The notes under the pieces: model-generated
The model's input: only the letters and a program-made list of their open reading frames with translations
Databases searched by the model: none
What the model was told of the DNA's origin: nothing
Assembly: GCA_964035575.1 (NCBI GenBank)
Contig: OZ037913.1
Coordinates: 682,001-746,000 of the forward strand
Direction: 5' to 3'
DNA length: 64,000 nt
Source: Rhynchopus sp. YZ270_cl-10
Taxonomy: Eukaryota > Euglenozoa > Diplonemea > Diplonemida > Diplonemidae
Part shown: piece after piece, positions 24,101 through 34,542 of the stretch
Position numbering within the stretch: the first letter of the stretch is position 1
Layout: each line of letters begins with the position of its first letter
Program-made: the position numbers and the translations under genes

Positions 24101-26386
24101 GCGTGTGCCGGAGTGCACGTTCGATGAGTGCACGTCTACCGGAAACGGCACTGCCAGGCCAGCACCGCTGTTCAACAACATTTGCGAGGAGGCCGGTCAG
24201 GAATGCGTTGATGCCAACCCATCTCCGAACAGCAGAGGTGACTGGACCTGCAAGTGCAAGGACTCTGAGAACGTTGGCAACCTCCAGCTTGCGAACTGTG
24301 GTATGCATGGCCCACCCCCCGTTTCAAATCTCACTTAACTCTTCCCCACACACAACTCTTACCACAGCTTTCAACGAGTGCATGGACAACGACCACACCT
24401 GCACCGATGTGCTGCAGGAGTGCACGGACCCAGACTTCACTAAGACCGGCGACTGGATGTGCAAGTGTGTCACTGGAACTGGCGTCGCCACTGGAGCGCC
24501 TGCCACATGTGGTATGCAACACCGCTCTTTCAGGTGACTCAACACAAGCTTAGTCATCTTACTAACTCTCTTCTCCCCACCCCACCCCTAACACCCTTCA
24601 GATCTTGACCCCACGAACGAATGCTCCATGCCTGACAACGCAAAGCTCTGTGAGGATGCAGGACAGCTCTGTGTCGACGACGATCTGACCACGACTGGGT
24701 TCACATGCGTGTGCAAGGCACCGTCTGACGGAACACCTGGTGTGAACAAGGCTGCGACCTGCGTTGTACGTGAGTGCGGCACCGACTGTGCGACTTGCGC
24801 GGGCAAGGGTGCGGACAACATCTGCGTGAAGGCAGGACAGGTCTGCGTGGACCCTGACAACACTGTGTCTGGGGACTGGCAGTGTCTGTGTGCGAACGAC
24901 AACAGTGTTGTGGGTGTTGCGGGTCCGGCCACATGCGGTATGCACGTACACAACGTAACAAACAACACCACCACCACCACAGCGCTTGACGAATGTGCCG
25001 AGCACGAAGCGACCTGTGCCGAGCACGGCCAGGCCTGTGTCGACCAGGTCAAGACCGAGACCTCCCTCGGAGACTGGGAGTGCGTCTGCAACGTCGGCAC
25101 CGGGTCTGCGAACGGTCGTGCAGCGGACTGCGTGATCGATGAGTGCGACGACGAAAAGAACTACAAGAAGTGCCATGACGTTGGACAAAAGGTATACACG
25201 CCCCACAACTAGCAAGAGGAGCTTTGCCGTAAGGGGTTCATCGGTTATAAACCAAATGACACCCAGGCTCTGTGCCTTAGTTTCCACTTGCTTTTGCAAG
25301 GTTGGCACACCTTCTCTATGCTCTGATCCCCTCAACAACACAACACAACACAACCCATTACAGTGCGTTGACCCGCACACCTCGGCTGACGCCACCAACG
25401 ACTGGGAGTGCCAGTGCCCACCCCCTGCCACCGGCACCAAGAAAGCCGGCGCAGCGAAGTGCGTGTACGACGGAGAGTGTGCGCACCCCCCGACAGCAAA
25501 GAAGTGCACGGACGCGGGGCAGACGTGCATCGACAGGAACCCGGAGGTGGATGGCAACTTCGTGTGTGCCTGCGTGACGCCCGAGACGGGTGATGAGGTT
25601 GTGGGCGGGCCTGCAGTGTGCGGCATCCAGGAGTGCAAGGACACGACGTGCCCGAGCAACCAGCAGTGCGTCGACCCGGACGCAAAGGTGCGCGGCGACT
25701 GGTACTGCGAGTGCACGGCCCCGAGCACAGGAACTGCCGGCAAGCCTGCGAACTGCACTGCAGTGCCGTGCACGGACATGGCGCTGGAGGACCGCTGCAA
25801 CGCTGAGCCAGGTTGTGCCTTTGTCGAGCCAGGCTTGTGCATTGCGGCCATTGAGATCCCTGACGTGCCGCCCACCACCAACACAACTGACAACACCACA
25901 GAACCCATCGACGACGCGTCGGCAGACAACTCCACAAACACTACTGGTAACGGGACCGACCCGAACGCGGCCGGCGAAGGGGACGACGACGAGGACGAGG
26001 ATGAGGACTGCCTGTGGTGCTGGCTGTGGGTCATCCTCCTGCTTCCGTGCCTCATCCTCCTTGGCATTGCGGCGCACAAATACCGCTCGAAGACTGAGGG
26101 CAACAGTGCAGAGGGCGATAAGTTCAACAAACAGTTCTCGACTGAAGTGCACGAAGGCGACGAAGACGCGTTTGCAGGGTCTATCGTATGTTTTTGAGGC
26201 TATAGCGACACTATTCTAACAAAAACAAAAACAAATACACAAAACCCACAGGTCCAACGAGAGATGCAAGGTATCGACGCAGGTCTGGTTGCCGGTGACT
26301 CCCTCGGCCCGCAGATGTCAGAAACCCCGCCACTCTCCCATTTCATGAAGAGTGACGACGAGTCGATGGCCGATCTGGACATTTAA
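12156..26386 (+). CDS. Giant vWA-domain, cysteine-rich EGF-like repeat membrane protein
   Basis: Six exons: 12156-24300, 24368-24511, 24602-24937, 24983-25191, 25364-26185, 26252-26386, giving about 4,596 residues. The ATG at 12156 starts a signal peptide (residues 1 to about 22). Cys-rich modules follow. A von Willebrand A domain (about 278-515) has a complete MIDAS DGSGSM at 284-289. After a Pro/Thr linker (about 591-617) come roughly 68 repeats of about 50 residues, patterned DEC...C...GQxCxD...DWxCxC...G...C, an EGF-like layout. One transmembrane helix (about 4494-4517) follows an Asn/Thr-rich stalk with NxT/S sites and an acidic patch. The cytoplasmic tail is about 79 residues. The exon joins restore the repeat pattern and keep frame. 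Probable surface adhesin or receptor; ligand unknown. The frame runs past 24300 into the first intron, so an intron-blind call would lose the C terminus. Confidence 0.9.
24301..24367 (+). other. Intron 1 of giant gene (67 nt, phase 1)
   Basis: It begins GTATGC and ends ACCACAG. Removal joins NC to AFNEC, restoring the spacing of the cysteine repeat. The unspliced frame stops shortly after. Confidence 0.85.
24512..24601 (+). other. Intron 2 of giant gene (90 nt, phase 1)
   Basis: It begins GTATGC and ends CTTCAG, with a yeast-like branch-point match TACTAAC near 24570. Splicing joins ATC to DLDPTNEC, again in register with the repeat. Confidence 0.85.
24938..24982 (+). other. Intron 3 of giant gene (45 nt, phase 1, open in frame)
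   Basis: It begins GTATGC and ends CCACAG. Its length is a multiple of three with no stop, so it can be read through. Splicing gives PATCALDEC, the canonical repeat junction; retention would insert 15 residues rich in Asn/Thr. Confidence 0.75.
25192..25363 (+). other. Intron 4 of giant gene (172 nt, phase 0)
   Basis: It begins GTATAC, the one donor here that is not GTATG, and ends TTACAG. Splicing joins VGQK to CVDP, restoring the GQxCxD core motif. An in-frame stop follows quickly if unspliced. Confidence 0.85.
26186..26251 (+). other. Intron 5 of giant gene (66 nt, phase 0)
   Basis: It begins GTATGT and ends CCACAG, with TTCTAAC as possible branch point. It separates the membrane-proximal tail from a last exon coding 44 residues ending in an acidic SDDESMADLDI tail. 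Confidence 0.8.
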
Positions 26387-28943
26387 AACAAAAGGGTTAG
26401 TCTGTGTGTGTCCCTGACCAACGCACACAGATTCGCAGTCTCTCTTTGTGTGTATCTTGTAGGGTATTAAAAAAGGCGTTCATTCATCCATTCATTATTC
26501 ACTCAGTCGGAGCGGTTTTTCTGCTCTTTCCCCCTGCGTAGTAATCTTTTTTTCTTTTCTTTTTAAGAAAGATGGGACCATTTTTGTTGATCCCTCACCA
26601 TATACTATCAATTTATTGATTGCATATGATGAAAATACTTTTCTTTTTTCTTATTTTTGCATTTTTTTTTCTTCTCTCAAGAGAAGTGCTCGAAAACTGT
26701 CTTCCACACACTTTTTTTTTGTTTTTTTTTTGTGCCTGTGGAGGCCCTACACACTTTTATTTGCCCCCCTATCCACAACAGACCTCCAATAGCGTCTCCT
26801 TACCATTTCCAGTCTAGGATTTGCTGCAATTCTTCCCCCCCCCCCCCCCTCATCCAGTTTACGGTTTACATTATTTCTTTGCGATTTTTTTTTTTTTTTT
26901 GAACAGACAGAAGTTGAGTTGAAAAAAAAACATACTGATTTTAGTGGGAGATGAGACGGTTGTATTTTTCTCCGTTTTTTTTTCCCCCCTCACCCACTGC
27001 GACTCCTTTTGTTCTCCAAAAAACGGAACTCTAGCGTCGATCATCCCTCCACCTCTCTTCAGAACAGAATGATGAGCGAGCAGTTTTGTCTTTGGCATTC
27101 GTTGCTCTCTCGTTGTGCTTTTCAAGGCAGAGTAGGGTTCATTTGTGTTTGAGACGGAAAATATTAACAACCTGCCTTTTCCTTTTTGACAGGGTGAGAA
27201 TCAATCCAATAGCCAATAGTGAAAGACCACCCGAAATTCAATTTTTGGGATGGTTTCTTATAATTTGTATTTTTTTTTTTGTGTGTGTCTTTTTTTTTTT
27301 TACGTTATTTTTTTTAGTTTGTTTATTTATTTGATTAAACACAGCAGAATGCTTATCTTACAAACACAAAACAACTTTTTATTATTATTTTACATTGTGG
27401 CCAGGCTGTTAGCTAATTTTAGTTCCGAGGGGGGTGAAGTCAGATTATATTTCTTCAAGGGAAAAAAAAAAAATTGGTTCCGAGAAAATGCGAAATTTTT
27501 CTGAAAAAAAATTCGAAAAATTAATTAACACCCTGATTGTAGCTCTTAAAATGGTGGGGTTGACCCTTTCACCTATCGGAATAATATTGTGAAAAAATAA
27601 TATTCCGTATCATAATAAAAGGGAAAGTGTCAGGTGGTAAGGTTTCAGAGGAAGAAGAGAGGGGGAAAAAAAACCCTCGCCAAGCATTCACAACCTACAC
27701 TGTGAAAAATAATTTTTATTGAGGTAATTTCGACGATTGTTTCTCCAAGGTCTCTCGGTGCGTCACTGGGTATGTCTTGGGTTTACATGAGGGGGGGGAG
27801 GAGAGGAAAAACTGGGCAAGTGTGCGTGTGTTTCAAAAACAGATTTGCTTCCATCACGATTTTTTTCTCTTATTATGTCTTGCCCCTCGTTGTGTAAAGC
27901 TGTCTGAACGGGCCAAGGACACTTCTTCTTCTTTATTTTTTTTTTTGCATTTATTTTTTTCCGCCTTTTTCTTTACGCACACTGCGCAGAGAAAGAGCAG
28001 GGGGGGGAAAAAAAAAAATGAAAGGAAAAAAAAAAATCACACAAGAAAAAAAATATCGTGGAAGTGGAGAAAATATGAAACCCACCACAATCATGCCTGC
28101 ATTTCTTTCGCACATTACCCTTCTCCCTGCCTTCAGTATATCTGCACATTACAAAACCTAGTCTGTGTTCTTTTTGTTTTTTTTTTCTCTTTTTTGTAAA
28201 CTGTTTCTTTTTTTTCTTTTGTTTTCAGAGTTCTGACATCTTCTTTTTTTTGTCTCGCAGATGCCTTTTTAAGGTGACTAAGTGACAAGGTTCATCTTAC
28301 AAACTGTTTTTTTCTCTTTATATTTGCTTCGAATCCGGAGTGTTCCAAAAGAGAAGTTGCAGTGTGACCTCAAGATAAAAAATGTGTTGGCAATTTCGGC
28401 CTATTTCACTTCCTTTTGTGAGATGTGTATTCACCTTTCATGTTTTAACAAAAAAAAAAAAAAAAATGCCTTTTTTTTCCCTCTTTTTTTGCAACAAAAT
28501 AAAAAAAGAATTGGATGTCTCTATATAGAACGTCCTTTGTACTTTCTCTTCTTTGATTTGAAAGTTTTTTTCTGAACTTTTTATTTCTTTCAAAGGTTGG
28601 CTGAAGTGAAGGTTTGGACTCATCTTACAAACTTTTTTTTCTTCTTCCTTTTTTTTTTCTCAAATATCTCTCTCGCTCTTTTCAAAAGGGAGGGGGGTTG
28701 TTTACAATACCCGCAGCAGATACTCTCCTGAAATACAAAAAAAGGTGGTGATTATTCACACAAAAAAAAACCCTCCATTTATTGGGTTATAATACCAAAT
28801 ACCCTTTCGTTAATTCAACGAAAAAAAACGCTAAAAAAAAAAACAACAAAAATAATGCAGTCTGACCTTTTTTTTTGTGTCAGAAAACACCCACCGCTCG
28901 CCCCTTCTTCTCCCCCTTCCCTATCCACCCTCCCACGACATAG
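26387..28943 (+). other. AT-rich non-coding region downstream of giant gene
   Basis: About 2.6 kb with many T and A homopolymers and no open frame that looks coding. It contains one copy of a dispersed motif of about 60 bp at 26581-26640, roughly 195 bp after the stop codon, and TCATCTTACAA-like motifs near 27352, 28291 and 28619. The first few hundred bases presumably include the 3' UTR. Confidence 0.6.
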
Positions 28944-29080
28944 TCAGGGGGGGACTATTAGTAGCGGTCTACTCCAAATGACCAGTGTTTTACAGCTAAT
29001 AGTTTTAACTACCAGTATCACTACTAGTTTAGCACGTCGTTACGGATATAGGGCACTTCCACTATAGTAGTTCCCCCTGA
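28944..29080 (+). repeat. Short element with imperfect terminal inverted repeats
   Basis: A 137-bp segment begins TCAGGGGGGGACTATTAG and ends with the near reverse complement (CTATAGTAGTTCCCCCTGA). It could be a small MITE. No convincing target-site duplication is seen, so the superfamily is left open. Confidence 0.45.
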
Positions 29081-30092
29081 GTCTGCCGTGTCCCTATCCA
29101 TCCCAGCTGCGATGCACTTCATAATTTTTTTTTTTGTGTGCAAAACCCCCCTTTAATCGCCCTTCGTTTTAGAAAGGTTCCATTCAGACTAAACAAAACA
29201 AAACAAACCTGAAAATATCTGTCTCTTTTATCACCTCCGAATATACAAAAGAAAATTCACACACCACCAAACCCCCACTATTTCAGTGGTAATTTTTTGG
29301 CGCGAAAATGGAGCGACGTTTTCATCGCCTTCAACTTCATTTCTTTTTTTTGGGGTGGCGACATAAAAAAGGGTGAAAAAAATGGTGGGGTAAAATCACC
29401 TATGCAAGCCTCACCCCCCTTTTTCTTTGAGTGCTTTCTTTATTTGAAAAGAAAGCAGATGAAAAGGGGGAGTAATAAATAACTCTTTTTTCAATTCATT
29501 CGCACGTTTTTGTACACCAAAAAAAAATGCGGCTTTTTTTTTTGTTTTTTTGGGGGTTTCAGAGGGAATAAAGAGCACCTCATAAATTGGGTTGGAGAAC
29601 TGAGTGATGAAAATGATGGATTATTTGAATGCACGCACCCTTTTTTTTCCTTTTTTTTTGGGCCACCTATCGATTTTCAACTTTGTTTTTTTTTTTAAAA
29701 GGTGACTAAGCACAGTGAGCCTTAGGATCATCTTTACACCACGTTTTCTTCTTTTCTTTTTATTCGTCTCTGTTTTTGTTGCTTGAAAAATATTCATTTT
29801 TTGTTTGTGTGTGTTTCTTAACGTTTTGTCAACTTTGCCCCTGCTGGCGTAGCCCCCCAATCTATATCATTGATTCCAAAAAAATTGTGTTGCCACGAAA
29901 AAAGGGATCAGTCACGTTTCCCCCCTGATGAAGTGTTGAATTGGTGAACCTTGGTGGTTTATCATTTTCTTCATTTTGTTATCCGTTGTTGTCTGTAGTG
30001 TTATCGTGATTCAAATCTGTGTTTTTTTTTCTTTTTTTTTGGATATGCGTCGCTATTCACCTCAGCGGGTGTGTTTTTTTTTTTTTTCTTTT
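29081..30092 (+). other. AT-rich non-coding region
   Basis: About 1 kb of T-rich sequence without a plausible gene. It holds a GGTGACTAAG motif at about 29700 that also occurs near 28272. It ends in the TCTTTT that is repeated on the far side of the next element. Confidence 0.5.
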
Positions 30093-32454
30093 CATGGCTT
30101 CATAAATATATTCAATATTTTTTTTCACGTTTTTTTCAATATCAATATATTGATCAATATCATGTAGGAAATTTTCAATATATTGACACTTTTACCGTGT
30201 AAATTTCCCATTCAATATTTGCAAATATTGATCAATATATTGATCAATATATTGACACTTGCCTTCACATAATGGTCTTGCGCCCCTTGGAAACTGGTTT
30301 CTGCACCTTCCAACCTCACAAAACTCGTGCACCACACATAAAAACATGCCCGAGTTGAGGCACAAAAAAATTGCCCCAATTTCCAGGACTGGTAATTGAA
30401 CTTCGGACCAAAAAATGCAAAAAATATGGCGACCTGTGTGATACCAATGACAAAATTCCTCATATACCAGGGGACAAACGTTATCCAGCGAGGTTAGCTG
30501 GACACGTACGCCAGTACTATTTGTCACATTCGGGGTTTTGGGTTTTGCAGGCTCGTGTGCTTGATGTGGGTTGATCTGGTTGATAAACAGGCTCGTGGTT
30601 GTTCCTGAGTTTGTGTTGTTCGCCACTGTGAATCCCCCAAAAGCCTATTTTTGTGAGGTGTGCTGCCTGGTAATGACTTCTCGAGTCTGCATTGCACTTC
30701 GCGGTTAGCTCTAAGGGAAGACACCCTTCTTCAGAAGCCAGGTAGAGAATGCTGCCCCCCCACCCCTACCCCCTCTACACTGTCCGCGTAGATCCCCCCC
30801 ACTACGTAAGGAGCCATCTGATGCCACGCAGGCAAGTCGCTCCCCCGCGATGGCATTGGATGGCACGTGCGCGTTTACGAACTGAGCCATGATTGCCCTT
30901 AGAGTCCCACGGTAACACGTGCAAAATCATAGAGTTTTTTTGGCCGTTAAAAAGGCTGGGGTTATAAAGAGGTCGCGTGATTCGCCGAGCGGTTGTGTTG
31001 AACCCGCTTCCGTTCTCTTACGGTACGGAACACCCACCTCCTACCCTTTGCATGAGCTCGATTGAGATGCGTTTTAGATCCTCTCATAAATCCATCCATC
31101 CACGTGTCTTTTTTTTCAAACTGTATGTTTGCAACTCTCGTAAAAAATTAGCGCACCGTGCGCCTGCTGCGCGGCCAAAATTTAGTTTTGCGAATCCTAA
31201 ACACTTTCTGCCAGCTCGTGTCGTTGATGAGCGAGAACGAACGGAACGGAACGAAATCGATCGTAACGCCTCGTAAACTTGCTAAAACACCTGAGTGGTC
31301 ACAGAACACAACGCAGTGCATGGCTTTTGGGTTGTTTTTGCCCACAAAAGGGCCCCTGTGCGGCCTAGACCTGGTTCTAACACCCCAGAATCGCGTTTCC
31401 CAGTCCACATAGCCGGGTATGGGCCCAAAAAACCACCCAAAAAGGCGAAAATCTCTGTTTTTGGTGAAAAACGCCTGTTTTGCTAATAGGGTAGGAACGC
31501 ACGTTTTTAAGGCATTTCCCACGTAAACTCGCGACACGAAAATAGGAATTAAAAACAAATATCTCAGATCTGATTTGGTGATCCGCATTTTTGAGGCCCA
31601 ATCTTTCCAACGCCGAAAAAATCAGACACTTTGGCGCATTTTCGGGTGGGTGCACCAGGAGGGTACTGGGAGGGCAGCAACCTTAAAAACCTAAGCACAG
31701 GTGTTTAGGAATTACGAGCGGTAGGCCACAGCTCTACCCTATCCATGCTATAGTTTGGCTGTGATAATGTCCGATTTGTGGCACAATTTTTGAAATGTTG
31801 CGCACCATGGCTTCGACAGAAAAGTTTGACCCTTCGCCTCTCCACTCTGTGGCTGGCAGGGAGCTGAGAATAAGCCGGGTCCCGGGTACTGTCCCAGTCT
31901 CAGGACCAGGACCAGGACCAGGACTAGGACGGGTACTGGGCATTGGGTACAGTACCCAGTCCTAGTAGGGGACTGGGAATACCCCTCCATACATGCCCCC
32001 ACCCTCCCGCGCCCGGGTCCCTGACCCGCTTTCAGGAGGTTTCACAGCGTTTTCGACATATTGTGTCCCAGTCCCACTGAGAATAACCGGGTCCCGGGTC
32101 CCCAAGTCTTATTCTCGCTATGGCCTCCCCTCAAGGAAAAAATCAGGCACTGCAACGTCAATATTCAATAATAACGTTTATGAAATGTCCAAAAATACGT
32201 AAAAAAATATAAGTAAAAAGGGGGGGAGCGGAAATAAACAAAAATAAATGATCACAATATGCCCTCTGGGGTGGTAGGTGTATGGTGGGTATCAAAAAAT
32301 TGGGTTGTTTGGGTGTTTTGAGCAGAAAAACCTCAAAAAACCCCCAAAAGGATGAATCTTACCAGGAGGGTTTCCGGACGGACCCATATTCAATAAATAA
32401 TATTCATCATCAAATCAATATATTGACGATATTCAATATATTTATGAAGCCATG
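30093..32454 (+). mobile_element. 2.36-kb TIR element, non-autonomous
   Basis: The left end CATGGCTTCATAAATATATT is reverse-complemented exactly at the right end (32435-32454), with the match continuing for about 25 of 26 bp. TCTTTT occurs directly outside both ends (30087-30092 and 32455-32460), which would be a 6-bp target-site duplication, though it is T-rich. The interior has AT palindromes near the ends (ATATTGATCAATAT at about 30145-30260), a CAGGAC hexamer array near 31902-31930 and GGGTCCCGGG/GGGTACTG motifs. No transposase frame was found, so it is non-autonomous or decayed; superfamily not assigned. Confidence 0.7.
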
Positions 32455-32460
32455 TCTTTT

Positions 32461-33352
32461 TGGAAAGTGCCTAACTTTGGTCCTGCTTCGCCGTGGTGTT
32501 TGCACCGGACAACTTCGCATTTTTCTGTCTTTTTTTCCTCTTTTTTCTTCACCTATTTTTTTTTTATCCCACAATTATTTTGCGTGCTACCACCCCATGT
32601 ACCTCATATGGGAGTGGTGGGGTTGCTTTGAAATCCGGAGGCAAAAAAAAAATTGATATTTTTTGTCAATAAAAAAATTGAACGGAAGAGATGATGGTAT
32701 AGTGGGAAGGGTAACGTTTTCTTTCTTACGGCTCATTGCGCACTTTTCTGGGACAGTGGAGTTCGAATGCCTTTATTGCTTCTGGGTAGTCCAGCCACTG
32801 TGGGTCCAGTTTAGTGCCGTTTTTTTTTCTTCTTTTCGTTTGCTTCAATCCCGTCCCTTTCCTCGTCTTGAGACATCGCGAACAAACCAGAGTTGATTTT
32901 TTTTTTTCACGCTAGCACCTCCCCCCTCCCTTTTCTGAACGCAAAAACCAAAGACCCCACATTACGAAGCCCCTGCGCCTTTCCCGTTTCTTTCCAAAAA
33001 TATGTTGAAGAAGCATCACTTTACGGTGCCGCAACTGCGACTAAAATACAATCAAAAATTTCAAAAAGGGAGTCTTTTTTTTTCACGTATGGGGGAGGAG
33101 ACTCAGAAAAGCAAATAAAAGAACAAAACAAAATGCCTGGAATACTAATAGGCGAAGTGTTTATGGGGGGGGTTGAGTTGTGCGGTTGGGGTTTCACCTC
33201 AAGCCAGCTATACCGTATGATAGTCATTGCACTGACCTGAAGGTTGGTTGTGATGCATATCTAGGTTTTGTGCCAATGTTATACACAGCAAGACCCCTGA
33301 CTATATGGGTTCGTCCCAGCCTGAGGACAATCAGGAGAGGAAGCATCACTTT
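32461..33352 (+). other. AT-rich non-coding region with no gene seen
   Basis: About 0.9 kb. A segment around 32690-32790 has GGTATAGTGG followed by GAGTTCGAATGCC, resembling Pol III A and B boxes, but it does not fold as a tRNA. Short open frames on both strands are homopolymer-rich and not credible. Confidence 0.5.
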
Positions 33353-34226
33353 CAGTGGTCGCGCTAATTATGGGAAAAAATGGGGAAAAAATGGATTTCG
33401 GGAACGGAAAAACGTTCCTTGAAAAGGTTAGCTGGGGAGGCCCGGAAACCCCGTTTTGTGGCATTTCCGGGCCAATCCCGGCTTGTGGTGGGGTATATAC
33501 GGAAAAATGGACAAAATTTTAGTGACTTAAATTTTCGCAAAATATGAACCCATACTCGTAAACAAGGGTCATTTTCAGGAAAATTCGGAAAATTCCGAGA
33601 TTTGGAAGCAATTTTTCTCCTGAAAATCAGTGGGTTTTCAGCCCCAAAACATACCGCGATTGGAATTTCCGGAATCCGTCCGCGCTGTGGTGGGGTCACT
33701 TTGCCGAAATGGCCAATTTTTTGGTTTTGGTCAAAATCCATGTGGGTAAAGAGGGCCAATGTAAATCCCACAACCAGATTTTCTCTCCCTGATCCTGACG
33801 TCTTGCAACATGAAAATGCGCGAAAACACCGGCATTTGCATTTCCGGAATTCGTCCGTTCTGTGGTGGGGTCAATTTGCCGAAATGGACAAGTTCTTGGT
33901 TTTGGTCAAAACCCGTCAGTGTAAGGTAAAGGGGGCAAGTGTTTGCCTGTAGAAACTGGAAGGGAACAGGCAGCGCCGCAGGCGCACGGTAACCAACTTT
34001 TTTCTTTTTTTCCTTTTCTTTTTTCTCCTCTTTCTTTTGACTTTCCGAGCCAATTGCGTTCCACGGCGGGGTCACATGTATATGCAAGTCCACTATGTGG
34101 TGGTCTTACTCAACAATATTAGAACTTCTGGTTTCTTAATGAAATCCCCGTACTGCAAAAAAAAAACGTTCCTACCAAAACCCCCAAAAATCCCGGGATG
34201 AGGGATGGACTTTAGCGCCAGCTCTG
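33353..34226 (+). mobile_element. 874-bp hAT-type MITE, copy 1
   Basis: The ends are imperfect inverted repeats: CAGTGGTCGCGCTAA at the left and, reading inward from the right, CAGAGCTGGCGCTAA (12 of 15 match). It is flanked by a perfect 8-bp duplication ATCACTTT (33345-33352 and 34227-34234). CAG ends with 8-bp TSDs are diagnostic of the hAT superfamily. No transposase is encoded; short open frames are incidental. The interior has diverged repeated blocks around GGAATTTCCGGAAT...GTGGTGGGGTCA. The same 874 bp recurs at 55940-56813. Confidence 0.9.
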
Positions 34227-34542
34227 ATCACTTTTTAACTTTTTTTTTTTTGATACGGAGGGGAGAGAGCTTTTGGCTTAGGTCTCTGTAATCTGTGGGA
34301 CAAAAAAAAAATATGTGCGACTATCTGCAATGTCGAAGCAACTCTTATGTCAATGAAAAAAGTCAAGAGAAGTGTATTTCGACAGTTTAAACCCCCTCCC
34401 CTCAAAAACAAAAGGTACCACACAAAGCTTCGACCAATGACCACTGCATCTCCGTTTTTTTTTTCTCAAAAAAATAATATGAAAAACAAAAAATTAAACA
34501 ACCTGTTCGAGGAGGAGGAAACGCCTTCTCATTTTTTTTTTT

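Noticed and set aside
26600-28650. Phe-rich short frames downstream of the giant gene
   Set aside because: They arise from T homopolymers and have no coding signature.
30192-30626. Minus-strand frame of 144 codons
   Set aside because: Lies across the AT palindromes of the TIR element, has no recognisable domain and mixed composition.
30810-30900. Minus-strand sequence resembling a tRNA D-arm (TGGCTCAGTTCG)
   Set aside because: No matching anticodon or T-arm follows, and it lies inside the 2.36-kb TIR element.
31902-31935. Possible CRISPR-like or regulatory array of CAGGAC repeats
   Set aside because: A simple hexamer microsatellite without spacers, in a eukaryotic genome.
32683-32800. tRNA-like segment (GGTATAGTGG ... 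GAGTTCGAATGCC)
   Set aside because: A- and B-box-like words are present, but the T-arm and acceptor stems do not pair, so it is not called as a tRNA; at most a SINE-like relic.
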